Of a stretch of 64,000 nucleotides of DNA, positions 1 through 45,115 are shown piece after piece. Position 1 is the first letter of the stretch. Each line of letters begins with the position of its first letter. Origin of the DNA: Meandrina meandrites (taxonomy: Eukaryota > Cnidaria > Anthozoa > Scleractinia > Meandrinidae); assembly GCA_963693305.1 (NCBI GenBank), contig OY855914.1, forward strand, positions 21,405,472 to 21,469,471, given 5' to 3'. Under the pieces are notes generated by a model. The model was given only the letters and a program-made list of their open reading frames with translations. It searched no databases and was not told the origin of the DNA. The translations under genes were made by a program, and so were the position numbers.

Positions 1-652
1 TCGCATAAAATTTATTTTGAAATCGGCTAGGTTGACCTTTGTCGCGTGACACTGATAATCTTCTGTCAGCTAGCGATTACACAAACTAGTACAGTGGTCC
101 GTCATCGGTCTTAATAAATTAAACCGCAACGTCAAACTGAGAGTGGCGTTACATGTAGAGTGGCGTTACATGTAGGTCTGCCAACCATCTGTCAACGGCC
201 TTTTGTTTACATCTGATCGACTGAAGGAGTGAAGGAAGGAAGGAAGGAAGGATGGAAGGATGGCTTGAAATCGCCACTCATTCCATAACTCCCGTTTTGA
301 ATACGCAAAAACAGTCGTAAAAACAATATTAATCTATGAAGTCTTCTTCTTTCCATTAAATTATCCCAGCCAAGCTGATGGAGCGCCTCAGTAGCAGATG
401 AATGCCTTGGCATATCCCTGACAGGAATCAAACCCATGACCTCCCAAACACCGGGCAGCACTCTAAACAGAAATTGACACTCCCACTATGCAGTTAGAAT
501 GGTAATCTACACCTGTACGATCACATTTCCAAGTTTCCTATATATTTATCTTACACTTGGAAGGGATTTTTTAAAATCTATTTGTAAATATCGTGCACTT
601 AGTGGCAATTTTAGGAGCGAGCTGTTTTGGCAGCACACACAGATCAACATAC
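1..652. other. SLC25A3 intron beyond exon 4
   Basis: This stretch follows the exon 4 donor on the minus strand. I see no further carrier exon. It holds a short GGAA-type simple repeat near 228-260 and otherwise unremarkable AT-rich sequence. Confidence 0.5.
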
Positions 653-3600
653 CCTCTAACTCCTTCCTCTGCCCACAACTTAGGAGCTCCCTCTCGCAGG
701 GTGTTGGCCCAGCCGGGCTGTGTCTGGATACGAACCTTGACAGCTTCCATCGGAGCCAGAGCAATGTCAGCAAAAAACTCTGCGCTAGCTGATGCAGCTA
801 GGTACAGGGAGGTTCGGAAGAGGTAGGAATTTTCCTGAAAAACAAGATGTACATGTAAAATGTTACTCGAGTTAAAAGGGGCAGTCTCACAAAGATTAAG
901 TGCTTCTTGAAAATCCACTGATAGTTGCCTAGCCTTGCTAAAATGCTCTGTACTGGTGAGGAAAGTTGTTTAAAACTGGTGTGGCTGCAGATGGGTAGGA
1001 AAGAAGTGGTCTAAAACTTGAAAATATCACGTCAATGTTTTCAAGTTTGACAGTGTTCCTTGGAGGAAAATCACTGAAAAACCATTGATTATGGTTTGTT
1101 TCAATGGTTTATTGGTGGTTTTCACTGTCACGCAATAAAAGAATAAACTTGAAACCATTCAACTACAGAAGCTATTGAACAGTTTGTTCAAGTCTCAGGT
1201 CTGTGCAGGGTATGGTTTGCAAATTATTTGTCGAAACTTTCCACACAAATTTATAAAGCTAAGCATGGAGACACCATACATGTACTTGTGTCGTTCAAAG
1301 GGGCACAAATATGACTGCCATGATGTCAGAGAAACCATCTGAAACTTACATGTAATTTTGCTATAATAGTGACTATCTCTGGTGCATGAGCTATTACACA
1401 TTTACATAAACAGCACTTATTACATTTGGAATGTTCAATCTGCAAAAATGGAAAGGAACGACCTTTTTCGAATCAAAACAACTTTGTCATGGCACTCAGC
1501 TTGATATCACATACGACGGAGAACTCAAATATTCAAAATGTTCTGTTTTAAAAACAAAGGACACCATCAAGCTGGAAATTTGCAAAAAGATATATTTTTA
1601 GTTCATCTTACACTTAGTGGCATCGAAAGTTAAGCAGGGCAACTGATAGGGTGCGGAAGAAAATAACAAATTATGCGGAAATTTTCAGGAACATTATGCG
1701 GAAAACACCACCCAATGCACCTGTAGCATAGTTTACACAAAAAAATTTGAAGACCTCTGTGATGGTGATCCTTTAACTGTACATTAAACAGTGACAAGTT
1801 AAAATAACTTAATGCTCGCTGTGACAAAACTGGAATAATTTCTAAATTTACAGGCATGAAAAATGCTATGCACAGACACAAGAATTACATGTACAAAGCA
1901 ATTTATTTTCCAACATTGTATTAAATTTACCAAATTATGGATGCTTACCTCACCAAGCATATTACTGTAGAGGATCTTAAAGACTTCGTAGAAGCCAAAC
2001 TTGCACAGCCCCTGCATGGAATAGCCAATAAGAGTAGGGGCCCAGCCCTTGGAAAGTCCTCGTAATCCATCTTCTCGTACTGTTACTTTGAAACCCTTCA
2101 AAATGTTTCCATACTTACCTGGATCCACCTGAAATGTTAAAAATGATTTTTCGTTAAATAATGTTTTCTGAAAACAAACAAAATTATACCCAGGGCTGTG
2201 CTCTAAGGCCCGAAATGGACGGGGATGCTCGTCGTCTCGCTTAGGGGTGTAAATTTTGGATTTTGGTTTCGCTTAGGGTCCTCTGGGCAAAATGTCATTA
2301 TTTTTAGCCATCAAGGTCTCGTTTAGGGTTGCAAGCGAAGAAATAACAAAAAGAAAGAATTTTGATTCGTTATATTGACTCTTTTAGGGGTCTGTACAAA
2401 GTTCGGCCACACCCAGATTGGTCTCTTTTAGGAGTTAAATTCAAAATTTCCGACGAGCATCCCCGTCCATTTCATATGGGAGTCCCCCCCCCCCCCCCCC
2501 CCTGTGCTCTAAGGGCACCCTGGTACCTCAGGCAACTACACTGTACATGTAACTTTTGCCTTTTGGCCGCGACCAGATAATCTTATTCTTTCATATAAGC
2601 TTTATGCTGGGTGCCCTGGATCTCAATGTTTGGAACCTTTGGGCTCCTTGTAATTTTTCTTACAGCAAAACAAAAACAACATAAAAATTCACCTGAATTC
2701 TGCATTTAACGAGATCGAGAGGTACGACAGCAGTGTGAGTGATACCACAGCTCAGTATTCCACCAAATCCACAATAAGCATAATATGTTCCACTGCCAAA
2801 CTCACAACTGTATTTATCACCTACAGAAAAAGAGCGCAGTTAACAAGAAAAGCCTGTATCGGCCAAGGCTATCACAGCTTAAGTCAGATGTCCAGCATAT
2901 CGATTAGCCCAAATGCAATGCCTGGAAGCTGGGACATCGGACAAATTGGTCATGTTTACCCTGGTAAAGATGGTAAATTTTAATATGTTAGAGAGAAGAC
3001 CCGCAATGGAGTATACGAGAGGTCTATCACAAAGATTGCTGTGATTTGCCCAGCACAAGGCTGAGTGTGTTTCACTGATCAACATTCAGTTTCAAGTGAT
3101 GTCGAAATGCACAATAGAAAGTACTGTTTCACTCAGTTGGCCTGGTTTAATCAGAAATATCATTATATTTATTTTCGTTTTACAATATTCAGTCCCTGCA
3201 TACATGAAGATCCCAAGGTTTTTTATTTATATAGAAATGGAGTTGCCTCAACAGGTAAAAGTGACACCAAGAGGGCTGAACTTCTTCGATTAGCATTCAT
3301 CTCCACAAAGTACAGCTGATCTCTAAGTTGAATTTTTTTCCGTCAGTATTTTTGCAAAAAAGCATATCTCACACCAAAAGCACTTAAGACTTGGTATCTA
3401 TCTTGGTATCTTGGTATGTACTGTATGTCCCTGTTGGTCTGACTTGCCATGCTTTAAAAATGGCAAGCACTTGTATTCCTGAACAACTCTATCAAAACTT
3501 TGGATGCAAAATTCTCATTGGTCAAAATTTAATTGGCTGATGATATTGACCTTTGCTCAGCTTTGCCCTTTGATCTTTTCTTGGCATTTTTTCTTCCCAC

Positions 3601-4983
3601 ATTGAATCCATAAACAGAAGAACCAGTTCAAAGATTAAATTAATAATAATATTACCAGAAGGCAATGTAACTGGACGTTCTCACTAAGCGTGCTTTCTTT
3701 GGGATGATCTGGATTGGGATCAATGATCCCAGATCACTCGGATCATGTTGTATCAAAGGAACAGATGAATTCACTTGGGGCAACAACTCATCCGCTCATT
3801 TGATTCACTGCTCGTTTCCTTTCATTGTTTTGGGTTTTAGTACATGCAGACTGATCATTAATTAACTTCAAATTTTAACACACAATAAGGTAAGATTTCC
3901 ACACAGCCCCATACATTAATTATGTATGCAGCTATTTCATACTATCACTATACACAAACAGCAATCATGAAAAGAACGAGTCAGTCAGAAAATTGTATGC
4001 AAAATTAATGTATGGGGCTGTGCGGAAATCTTGCCCAAAATAATTTCTGAGATTGATAAAATCTTATTTCTCCCTCAAATATAAGCAAGAAATATGAAAT
4101 ATATTTGTTGCCAATCCGTCTAGAAACTTTCTACAAAGTCGCAAACCATATCAAAACTTGTAAGCAGATATTAATGTGTAGCATTGAATTCTCACCAATT
4201 ACACTGGAAGAAATAAAGGAAATTCAGCAAAGAAAATTGCATCGATTTTCGTACGTATAACAACTATTATTAAATTAATCCGTTAATCAATAAAACTGTA
4301 CGGATAATAAAAGATTTGCCGTTTAAATGGCGGGAACAAAGTCCAGATACTAAATACCCCAATACAAAGCGTATACGGACGTAAATACGTGAATAACGTC
4401 ATTTGAGTACTGAAGCGACGTAACCATTATCAGCATTGCGTAATTTTACTATCTATAACGCCAAAATTACCCTTTATTACCATACGCAAACTTCAAGCTT
4501 AACACCAGATCGCTTTTGTCTGAAGATATTTATACGGTGTGAATGTGACTTTCTTTCAATTTGAGCCAAAAAATAGCGAGAATAAAACCTCAGTGTCGAA
4601 AGCAGACATTGATATCAAAATATCACTCGCCGATCATTCTACATTCACATGGCGCAGAGGCCGGCGCAGAATATCTTACCCATGTGCACGATTTTGAGCG
4701 ATCGTGTTTCAAACAAGCCGATACACATTTGCTCTTTGAAAACCGCATTAGGCAAGTTAACAGTTGCTATTAAATCACAAATCGGGAAACCTTTTCTAAT
4801 ATCGTAAGGAAAAGCAAAGATCGTGAACTCAAAAAGCCGGTTTGAAAACCTACCATCGGTATTCGGCGACGCCATGATTCTTGAACGCCGGGGCGCTGAA
4901 GTCGATTCTGATGAACATTTCGCTACACTGATTGGGGCCGCAAATGGGCTGTTCTTTGCTGTTTCGGAAAATCTAGAGAACAT
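653..4983 (-). CDS. SLC25A3: Mitochondrial phosphate carrier, N-terminal part (4 exons, cut by window edge)
   Basis: This gene encodes the inner-membrane carrier that imports phosphate with protons into the matrix for ATP synthesis. Coding exons on the minus strand are 4983-4854, 2820-2693, 2128-1949 and 834-653, each with GT-AG borders; phases join cleanly (130, 128, 180 and 182 nt). The ATG at 4983 gives [14 protein letters not shown], close to the MFS...NPF start of animal SLC25A3; an in-frame stop lies upstream. Exon 2 carries the first carrier signature PLDLVKCR. Exon 3 reads [20 protein letters not shown], nearly identical to the animal family. Exon 4 carries the second signature PMEAVKVR after [18 protein letters not shown]. 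The third repeat and C-terminus must lie left of position 1. Exon 1 is poorly conserved, as expected for the N-terminal presequence region. The gene is transcribed away from the coiled-coil gene at 6501, so the two share an upstream spacer. The identification is secure. Confidence 0.95.
2209..2501. mobile_element. Short foldback element with 13-bp flanking duplication
   Basis: The element lies in the SLC25A3 intron between exons 2 and 3. Inverted arms at about 2211-2234 and 2450-2474 (GACGGGGATGCTCGTCG on one side, its complement on the other) bracket degenerate internal repeats. It is flanked by the direct repeat CTGTGCTCTAAGG at 2196-2208 and 2502-2514, which looks like a target-site duplication. 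The right end is a run of about 18 C. It is non-coding; the superfamily is unknown. Confidence 0.6.
3889..4035. mobile_element. MITE with about 33-bp terminal inverted repeats
   Basis: The left end reads GGTAAGATTTCCACACAGCC and the right end is its near-perfect complement, with about 80 bp between the arms. It lies in the first intron of SLC25A3 and has no coding capacity. No clear target-site duplication was found. Confidence 0.65.
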
Positions 4984-6355
4984 TTTGTCTTCTTCTAGTA
5001 TTAACGACACAAATCGGTCAATTCACTCTCTCTTTTGACGAGGATCAACTCCTCGCTTGCTTTCCACGTTAAAAGGAAGCTGAAAGGAATTATGGGAAAT
5101 ACGTAACATACACTAATGATAGGACCGCGCATGAGCAACATTGGTGGCATCCGCACCAATACTGTGACTTGATTGGTCCAGAAAATGGCAGCCGCGCTTT
5201 TTTTGCGGGCTTTACCGTCCCGTCCCGTCCCCATAGCCATTTCATGGTATATAGACCAAAAAAAAAAAATGAACGAGGCCTTTGCGGACAAGACCACCAT
5301 CGTCTTATTCTCTGCTTTGGGTATAGATCCTTCCACTCCCCCCCCCCCCCCCCCAAGGGGGTGTAGACCTGTACAAATCGCGCGTGGGACAGACTCTGCC
5401 GGACAAAAAGCGTTAACGTTGGTCACTTGTTTTGATTCAATAAGGACTTCGAAGTGGTTTTCCTCCATTTAGTTCAACGGCTTTAAATTTAAAGTGCCAA
5501 AATAGATGAGCGTCCAGAAACGGGTCTAAAATCTAAAGCCGATAATCAGAGTGAGCCTCTCTATGGACACCCTTGATCTTCGTTCGTAATTTTTTTACAA
5601 ATCTCCTTTTTTGCCGTCATTAATATTATCATTAATGATGACATTATCAGTGGAGTAATTTTGTCGTTTTCAGCCTTGTAATGGGGTCATGCATGTGGTT
5701 TCGTGGCAGTGACAGTAACCTACTGTTGTCAAAATCGCAGTGAAATGTGGTCAAATGCCAAAATTTAGAAATTACAGATATTTTCTGCAGTGTTTACGAT
5801 TTTTGACGGTTTTATATCTGAGTTTTCAATTTGATCACGCGAATTGTGGTCAATTACAGATCTTCGCTTCAATCTTGAGATCTTCGTTTTCTCCGCGGTG
5901 ATCTTCGCGTCTTCGATTTCTTTGGAAACACCCATGGAGAGGCTCCAGAGTGACTTATCAAAATTGTTTAGTTGGGGAACTCTAAAATTAAAACAAAGGA
6001 TTTTGGCTAAATTCCCGACTAAATTTCGCGGACAAAGCGAGGGATTTCCACGTTGCTTTATTTTTTCGCTATTCTGTCTTTTTGTTGGGGATTCTCTTTT
6101 AATATCCTGATTTTCATAGTTTGTCCACAATGTAGGACTTTACTGAGAGAGAAACTGGAACCGCTGGAAAAAATAGAGAAAAAACGAAACCCCTTTTTCA
6201 TCCACGCAAAATGGCCGATAGCTGCTTTTGCGTGTAGTCTGTGCCTTCTTAATCGTTTACAACCTTTAGCTACAAGGTTTTTAAATTTATCTTTCGGGTT
6301 AATTAAATCTTTTCGCAAAAAAATATCATTTAAATCTGCGTTCAAACTAAAGAGG
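4984..6355. other. Divergent intergenic spacer between SLC25A3 and the coiled-coil gene
   Basis: No convincing coding sequence is visible. It must contain the SLC25A3 promoter and 5' leader. A run of 17 C lies at about 5338-5354. A block at about 5765-5950 has a diverged copy at about 9835-10010; both contain TCTTCGCGTCTTCGATTTCT or a close variant. This suggests a dispersed repeat rather than a gene. Confidence 0.4.
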
Positions 6356-6394
6356 CACGCGCGCAAATAATTCCATGTGACGTGTTTTACATCA
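6356..6394. promoter_or_regulatory. Promoter block shared with the paralogue at 59.27 kb, CRE-like palindrome
   Basis: The block CGCGCAAATAATTCCA is followed by TGACGTGTTTTACATCA (6378-6394), an imperfect palindrome with a CRE-type TGACG half-site. The same arrangement, with the perfect palindrome TGACGTATTTTACGTCA, lies 93 bp before the ATG of the paralogue at 59398. Here it ends about 106 bp before the ATG at 6501. Conservation in both promoters suggests function; the factor (CREB/ATF-type) is inferred. Confidence 0.5.
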
Positions 6395-6500
6395 CAAAGC
6401 AAAAACTCACTGACAGTTATCGAGCAAAAAAAACACTGGCTGTACGTGGAACTTCAAAGTCGTTAGTCGTTATAAGCAAAGATTGAAGTCAGCTGCCACA

Positions 6501-40095
<33,595 letters not shown>

Positions 40096-40244
40096 TACTT
40101 TGTTTCTTTATTTTAAACAACTTTTCTTCTTGTTGTTAATTTGCTGAAAAATTTTTTATGCTAGTTGCTATTAATTATGTTATTTTTTCATACTACTGAG
40201 CTACAATTATGCATCATATATTTTTTTATAAATGTTATCCAAGG

Positions 40245-41400
40245 TTTATTCTATTTCAAAAAACGACAAGCTATATGCGAATTAATGGTTTATTTTCTTA
40301 AATTCTTCAGAAAGTTCTTGATTGCATTTTGTCCTTTTTGGTATATGAATTATTTTCTTACGCGGATCATCATTTAACTTTTCCTTTATTGTAATAATTA
40401 TGTTATTTTCCATTATTCTTGCCTATATTATTGTTTTCTTAACTTAATTCTGTTTCAAAATAAGACCAGTATGCAATTGACTGATTTACTTTCTTGAGCC
40501 TTTTTTCTTCAAAACAAGATTTAACTTACTGATTACATTTCTTCCTTTTGGTATTTATTTCCTTATGCACTTCATTTTTCTTTTTCTTTATTGCAATCAT
40601 TAATGTTTTTTTTTCAAAATAAGACCAGCTATGCAATTTATTGATTTATTTTTTTGAAACTTTTTCTTCAGAACAAGATTTAACTTTTTGATTACATTTT
40701 GTCCTTTTGGTGTTTATTTTCTTATGCAAATCTTTTTTTGTTGTTGTTGTTTTCTTGTAATCATTATTTTCTTTTCCTTTTTTTTTTTTCAGAATAAGAC
40801 CAGCAATGCAATTCAGTCATTTAGTTTCTTTCCCCTTGATTCTTCAGAACAAGATTTAAGTCCTTGCATGATTACATTTTGTCATATTCAGTACATGTAT
40901 TTATTTTCTAAAATGCAGATCATCTTCTTTTCCTTTATTGTAATAATTGTTAATTTTCATTATCCTTGCCTATATTATTGTTTCCAAGTTTAATTCGGTT
41001 TCAGGATAAGAACAGCTATGCAGTTCAGTGATTTTCTTTTTAGAACCTCTTAGAACAATATTTAAGTTCTTAATTACATTTTGTCCTTTTCAGTATGTAT
41101 TTTCTTACGCAAATCATTTTTTTTCTTTTCTTGTAATCGTTGTCCTTTTTTTCTTTTCAAAGTAAGACCAGCTATGCAATTCAGTGATTTGCTTTCTTGA
41201 ACATTTATTTTTCTAAACAAGATTTAAGTCTTTTATTGCATTTTGTCCTTTTTGGTATTTATTTCCTTACGTTTTTGTTCCTTTCTCTTCTTGTTATCAT
41301 TATGTTTCCTTTTTTTTTTTTTCAAAATAAGACCAGCTATGCAATTAATATTTACTTTCGTGAACCTAGACAAGATTTAAATTCTTGATTCTTGATTCTT
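40245..41400 (+). repeat. Tandem array of about 170-190 bp units after the coiled-coil gene
   Basis: About seven T-rich units contain AATAAGACCAGCTATGCAAT and, further on, AACAAGATTTAA followed by GATTACATTTTGTCC. Some copies have a T-tract plus CAG before AATAAGACC. The array starts 150 bp after the stop at 40095, so it may lie in the 3' UTR. Confidence 0.8.
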
Positions 41401-41489
41401 TTTTTTCTTAATTTCTTAATGATTTTATTTTTTCATTACCTGTTGTTGTGTTTTCTACCCTTTCACCATTTTTCTCTTTACAGCTTTAG

Positions 41490-44215
41490 TGGTTTCAGGC
41501 CAGTCTGTTCTCCCATGTATGAGGGAGGGACAACATGGGAAAATCCCTTACCCAAACTGTAAACCCCAACCCAAGCAGCTCTAGGCTATTCCATACCTAA
41601 ATCTTAACACCAACCACAACCTTGACTCTACCTTGAACCTAACTGTACCCACATGCTTAATACCAGTTTCACTACCCGTATTCCTAGCCTTAATTAAGTC
41701 CACTTTAAGGTGTAACGATACCTTAACTAGGAGAAGCCCTTACACCTGCACCATCGTTTTATTTTTCTTACCAATTCATCTATCTCTAGCCTCCCCAATT
41801 TCTTTCCTTTTCCCAACTCATAGCCTAGTCTTAAACCCCTTGTCTAACCCCCTGTGGTGTCAGACAAGGATTTAAGACCACGGTTCCCGTTTTCTACCCG
41901 TACCCTTTACTTTAACCCCTTGTCCTAACCCCCTAGGGTGTTAGGCAAGGGGTAAGACTGGGGTTCCCTTTTCGTACCCCTACCCAAGTCTTTATCACCT
42001 TGTCCTATCCCCTTAGGGTGTTAGACAAGGAGCTAAGGCTGGGGTTCTTTTTTTCCTACCCCATACCCAAGTCTTTATCGCCTTGTCCTATCCCCTTAGG
42101 GTGTTAGGCAAGGAGTTAAGGCTGGGGTTCTTTTTTTCCTACCCCATACCCAAGTCTTTATCACCTTGTTCTATCCCCTTAGGGTGTTAGGCAAGGAGTA
42201 AGGCTGAGGTTTCCTTTTCCTAGCCCTACCCTAGTCTTTAACCCCTTGTCCTATCCCATTAGGGTGTCAGGCAAGGAGTTGAGGCTGAGGTTCCCCTTTC
42301 GTATCCCAACCCTACTCTTTAACCCCTTGTCCTAACCCCCTAGGGTGTTAGGCAAGGAGCTAAAGGGTTCCCTTTTCCTATCCCTACCCTAGTCGTAAAC
42401 TCTTTGGCGTAACCCCCTAGGGTGCTAGGCAATGAGTTAAGGCTGGGGGTCTCCTTTCCTACCCGTACCCTAGTCTTTAACCCTTGTCCTAACTCCCTAG
42501 GGTGTTAGGCAAGGGGTTAAGGCTGGGGTTCCCTTTTTCTACCTGTACCCTTTCCTTTAACCCCTTGTCCTAACCCCATAGGGTGTTAGGCAAGGGGAAA
42601 GACTGGTGTTTCCCTACCCCTACCCTAGCCTTTAACCCCTTGCCCTAGCCCGCTAGGGTGTTAGGCAAGGGGTTAAGGTTGGGGTTCCCCTTTTCTACCC
42701 ATACTCTTTCCTTTAACCCCTTATCCTAACCCCCTAGGGTGTTAGGCAAGGGGTTAAGGCTGGAGTTCCCCTTTTCTACCCATACTCTTTCCTTTAACCC
42801 CTTATCCTAACCCCTTGGGTGTTAGGCAAGGGGTTAAGGCTGGGGTTCCCCTTTTCTACCCATACTCTTTCCTTTAACCCCTTGTCCTAACCCCAAGGGT
42901 GTTAGGCAAGGGGTTAAGGCTTTTTGTATCCCTAGCTTAGCCTTTAATCCTTGAGCTAACCCCCCTGGGTGTTAGGCAGGGAGTTAAGGCTGAGGTTCCC
43001 TTTTCCTACCCTTACCCTAGCGTTTAATCCTTGTTCTAACCCCATAGGGTGTTAGGCGAGGAGTTAAGGCTGGGGTTCCCTTTTTCTACCCGTGCCCTTT
43101 CCTTTAACCCCTTGTCCTAACCCCATAGGGTGTTAGGCAAGGGGTAAGACTGGTGTTTCCCTACCCCTACCCTAGCCTTTAACCCCTTGCCCTAGCCCCC
43201 TAGGGTGTTAGGCAAGGGGTTAAGGCTGGGGTTCCCCTTTTCTACCCATACTCTTTCCTTTAACCCCTTGTCCTAACCCCCTAGGGTGTTAGGCAAGGGG
43301 TTAAGGCTGGGGTTCCCCTTTTCTACCCATACTCTTTCCTTTAACCCCTTGTCCTAACCCCTAGGGTGTTAGGCAAGGGGTTAAGGCTGGGGTTCCCCTT
43401 TTCTACCCATACTCTTTCCTTTAACCCCTTGTCCTAACCCCAAGGGTGTTAGGCAAGGGGTTAAGGCTTTTTGTATCCCCAGCTTAGCCTTTAATCCTTG
43501 ACCTAATCCCCCCTGGGTGTTAGGCAGGGAGTTAAGGCTGAGGTTCCCTTTTCCTACCCTTACCCTAGCGTTTAATCCTTGTTCTAACCCCATAGGGTGT
43601 TAGGCGAGGAGTTCAGGCTGGGGTTACCTTTTCGTATCCCTAGCCTAGCGTTTAATTCTTGACCTAACCCCACTGGGTGTTAGGCAGGGAGTTAAGGCTG
43701 AGATTCCCTTTCCTTGCCCTACCCCAGCCTTTCATCCTTGTTCTAACCCCACAGGGTGTTAGGCGAGGAGTTCAGGCTGGGGTTCCCTTTTCCTGCACCT
43801 AGCCTAGCCTTCTATCCTTCCTTGGAAGAAGTTATGGTGGAGGTACCCTATCGCTTATTTTCAGCCCAACCTCACCTGCACCTCTCATTAGCCTTAACCT
43901 CTTCCCTAGCAAGAGGTCTTGGGTACATAGGTTAGAGCTGGGGTACCCTTTCCCCCTCGCCAGCCACTTACCCATACCCTTCTCCTAGTTAGGGTAAGGC
44001 ATTAAAGGCTGGGAATAGGGGTAGGCATGTGGGTACAGTTACAGGTAGGTTCATGGTAGAGTAAATGTTAGGGGTTGGCGTTAGGATTAGCCTAGAGCTG
44101 TGGTTGGGGGAAGAGATTCACAAGGTGCTTGAGTTAGGGTTTACAGTTTGGGTAAGGGATTTCCCCTTCCCGTCCCTCTTTTATACTTGGAAGAACAGAT
44201 TGGTTTAGAATCGCT
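41490..44215. mobile_element. 2.7 kb palindromic element with long TIRs and internal satellite
   Basis: The left arm (about 41494-41690) and right arm (about 43985-44212) are inverted copies over roughly 200 bp. They share CCCTTACCCAAACTGTAAAC, AACCACA and AACTGTACCCACATGC in mirrored order. Between them is the tandem array at 41830-43860. No transposase is visible. The superfamily is unknown; tandem arrays inside terminal repeats are known from some non-autonomous animal elements. Confidence 0.7.
41830..43860. repeat. Hairpin satellite, about 25 units of about 80 bp
   Basis: Each unit contains TTAACCCCTTGTCCTAAC and then GTTAGGCAAGGGGTTAA, near complements that can form a stem of about 20 bp. 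A spacer GGCTGGGGTTCCC...TCTACCC follows. The unit length and sequence are well kept across the field. Units in the middle (about 42540-43480) also show a longer repeat of several units. Confidence 0.9.
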
Positions 44216-44319
44216 TTAATTGTTAGAAATCATGGTGCAGGGATAGAAAGCACTTGCTATTGTTTTGATCTGGCTTATGAAAATTTATTTAGCTATTTTT
44301 TTTTTAATTGTTGTTTTTA

Positions 44320-45115
44320 TTTAATTTTTCTTCAAGTTGCATATGTTGGTCTTATTCAAGCAGAGAATTATATTTTTTATTATTTTTTTTTATAAACGAA
44401 ACACAAAAACTAAAAAATTCTCAAAACTTATCAATCAAAATCCTGAATCAAAGTTCATTTTAAGTTTTGTTTTCTAAGTTGTTGCATACGTTGGTCTTAT
44501 TCAAGCAGAGAACAATACTTTTTTATATTTATTATAAACGAAACACAAAAGCCGAAACATTATCAAAACTTATCCATCAAAATCCTGAATCAGAGTTTTT
44601 TAATTTTTCTGTTATTTTTCTTCAGATTGCATACGTTGGTCTTATTCAAGCAGAGAATGATATTAAGGTATAACTTTTATTAACAAAACACAAAAACAAA
44701 GAATCATCCAAATTTATCAATCAAAATCCGGAATCAAATTTTTTTTAAATTTTTGTTTTAATTTTTTTCTGTATTTTTTTTTCTTCAAATTGCATTTGTT
44801 GGTCTTATTCAAGCAGGCAAAGATTTTTTTATAGATATTTTTTATAAAAGAATTAATTATCAAAATTTTATCAATCAAATCCTAGCCCTGGAGCATAGTT
44901 TGTAAAATTGTTTTTTCTTCATATTGCATACGTTGGTCTTATTCAAGCAGAAAATGCTATTTTGATATTTTTTTATGAAAGAAACTTGAAAATAATCAAA
45001 ATCCTAAATCAAAGTTTGTTAAATATTGTTGTTTTCATACTTTAATGCAATTTTTCTTCAAATTCTTCGAATTGTATACGTTGGTCTTATTCTATGATAT
45101 TATGATAGTTTAGTA
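44320..45115 (+). repeat. Tandem array of about 140-bp units, one with intact exon-like borders
   Basis: Six units carry TTGCATACGTTGGTCTTATT (with variants) followed by CAAGCAGAGAA in most. Starts are near 44338, 44481, 44627, 44790, 44924 and 45071. In the third unit a TTTTTCTTCAG acceptor and a GTATAA donor flank 44626-44667, an open 42-nt stretch. The other units have lost one or both signals. Confidence 0.75.

Noticed and set aside
1799..1948. Extension of SLC25A3 exon 3 into VSIHNLVN and beyond
   Set aside because: A consensus donor GTAAGC at 1948-1943 ends the exon after NMLGE, where the family continues with the ENSYLFRTS of the next exon.
41830..43860. Telomere array
   Set aside because: Pieces such as CCTAACCCC and GTTAGG resemble telomeric repeats, but the unit is about 80 bp with paired arms, and no uninterrupted TTAGGG run is present.
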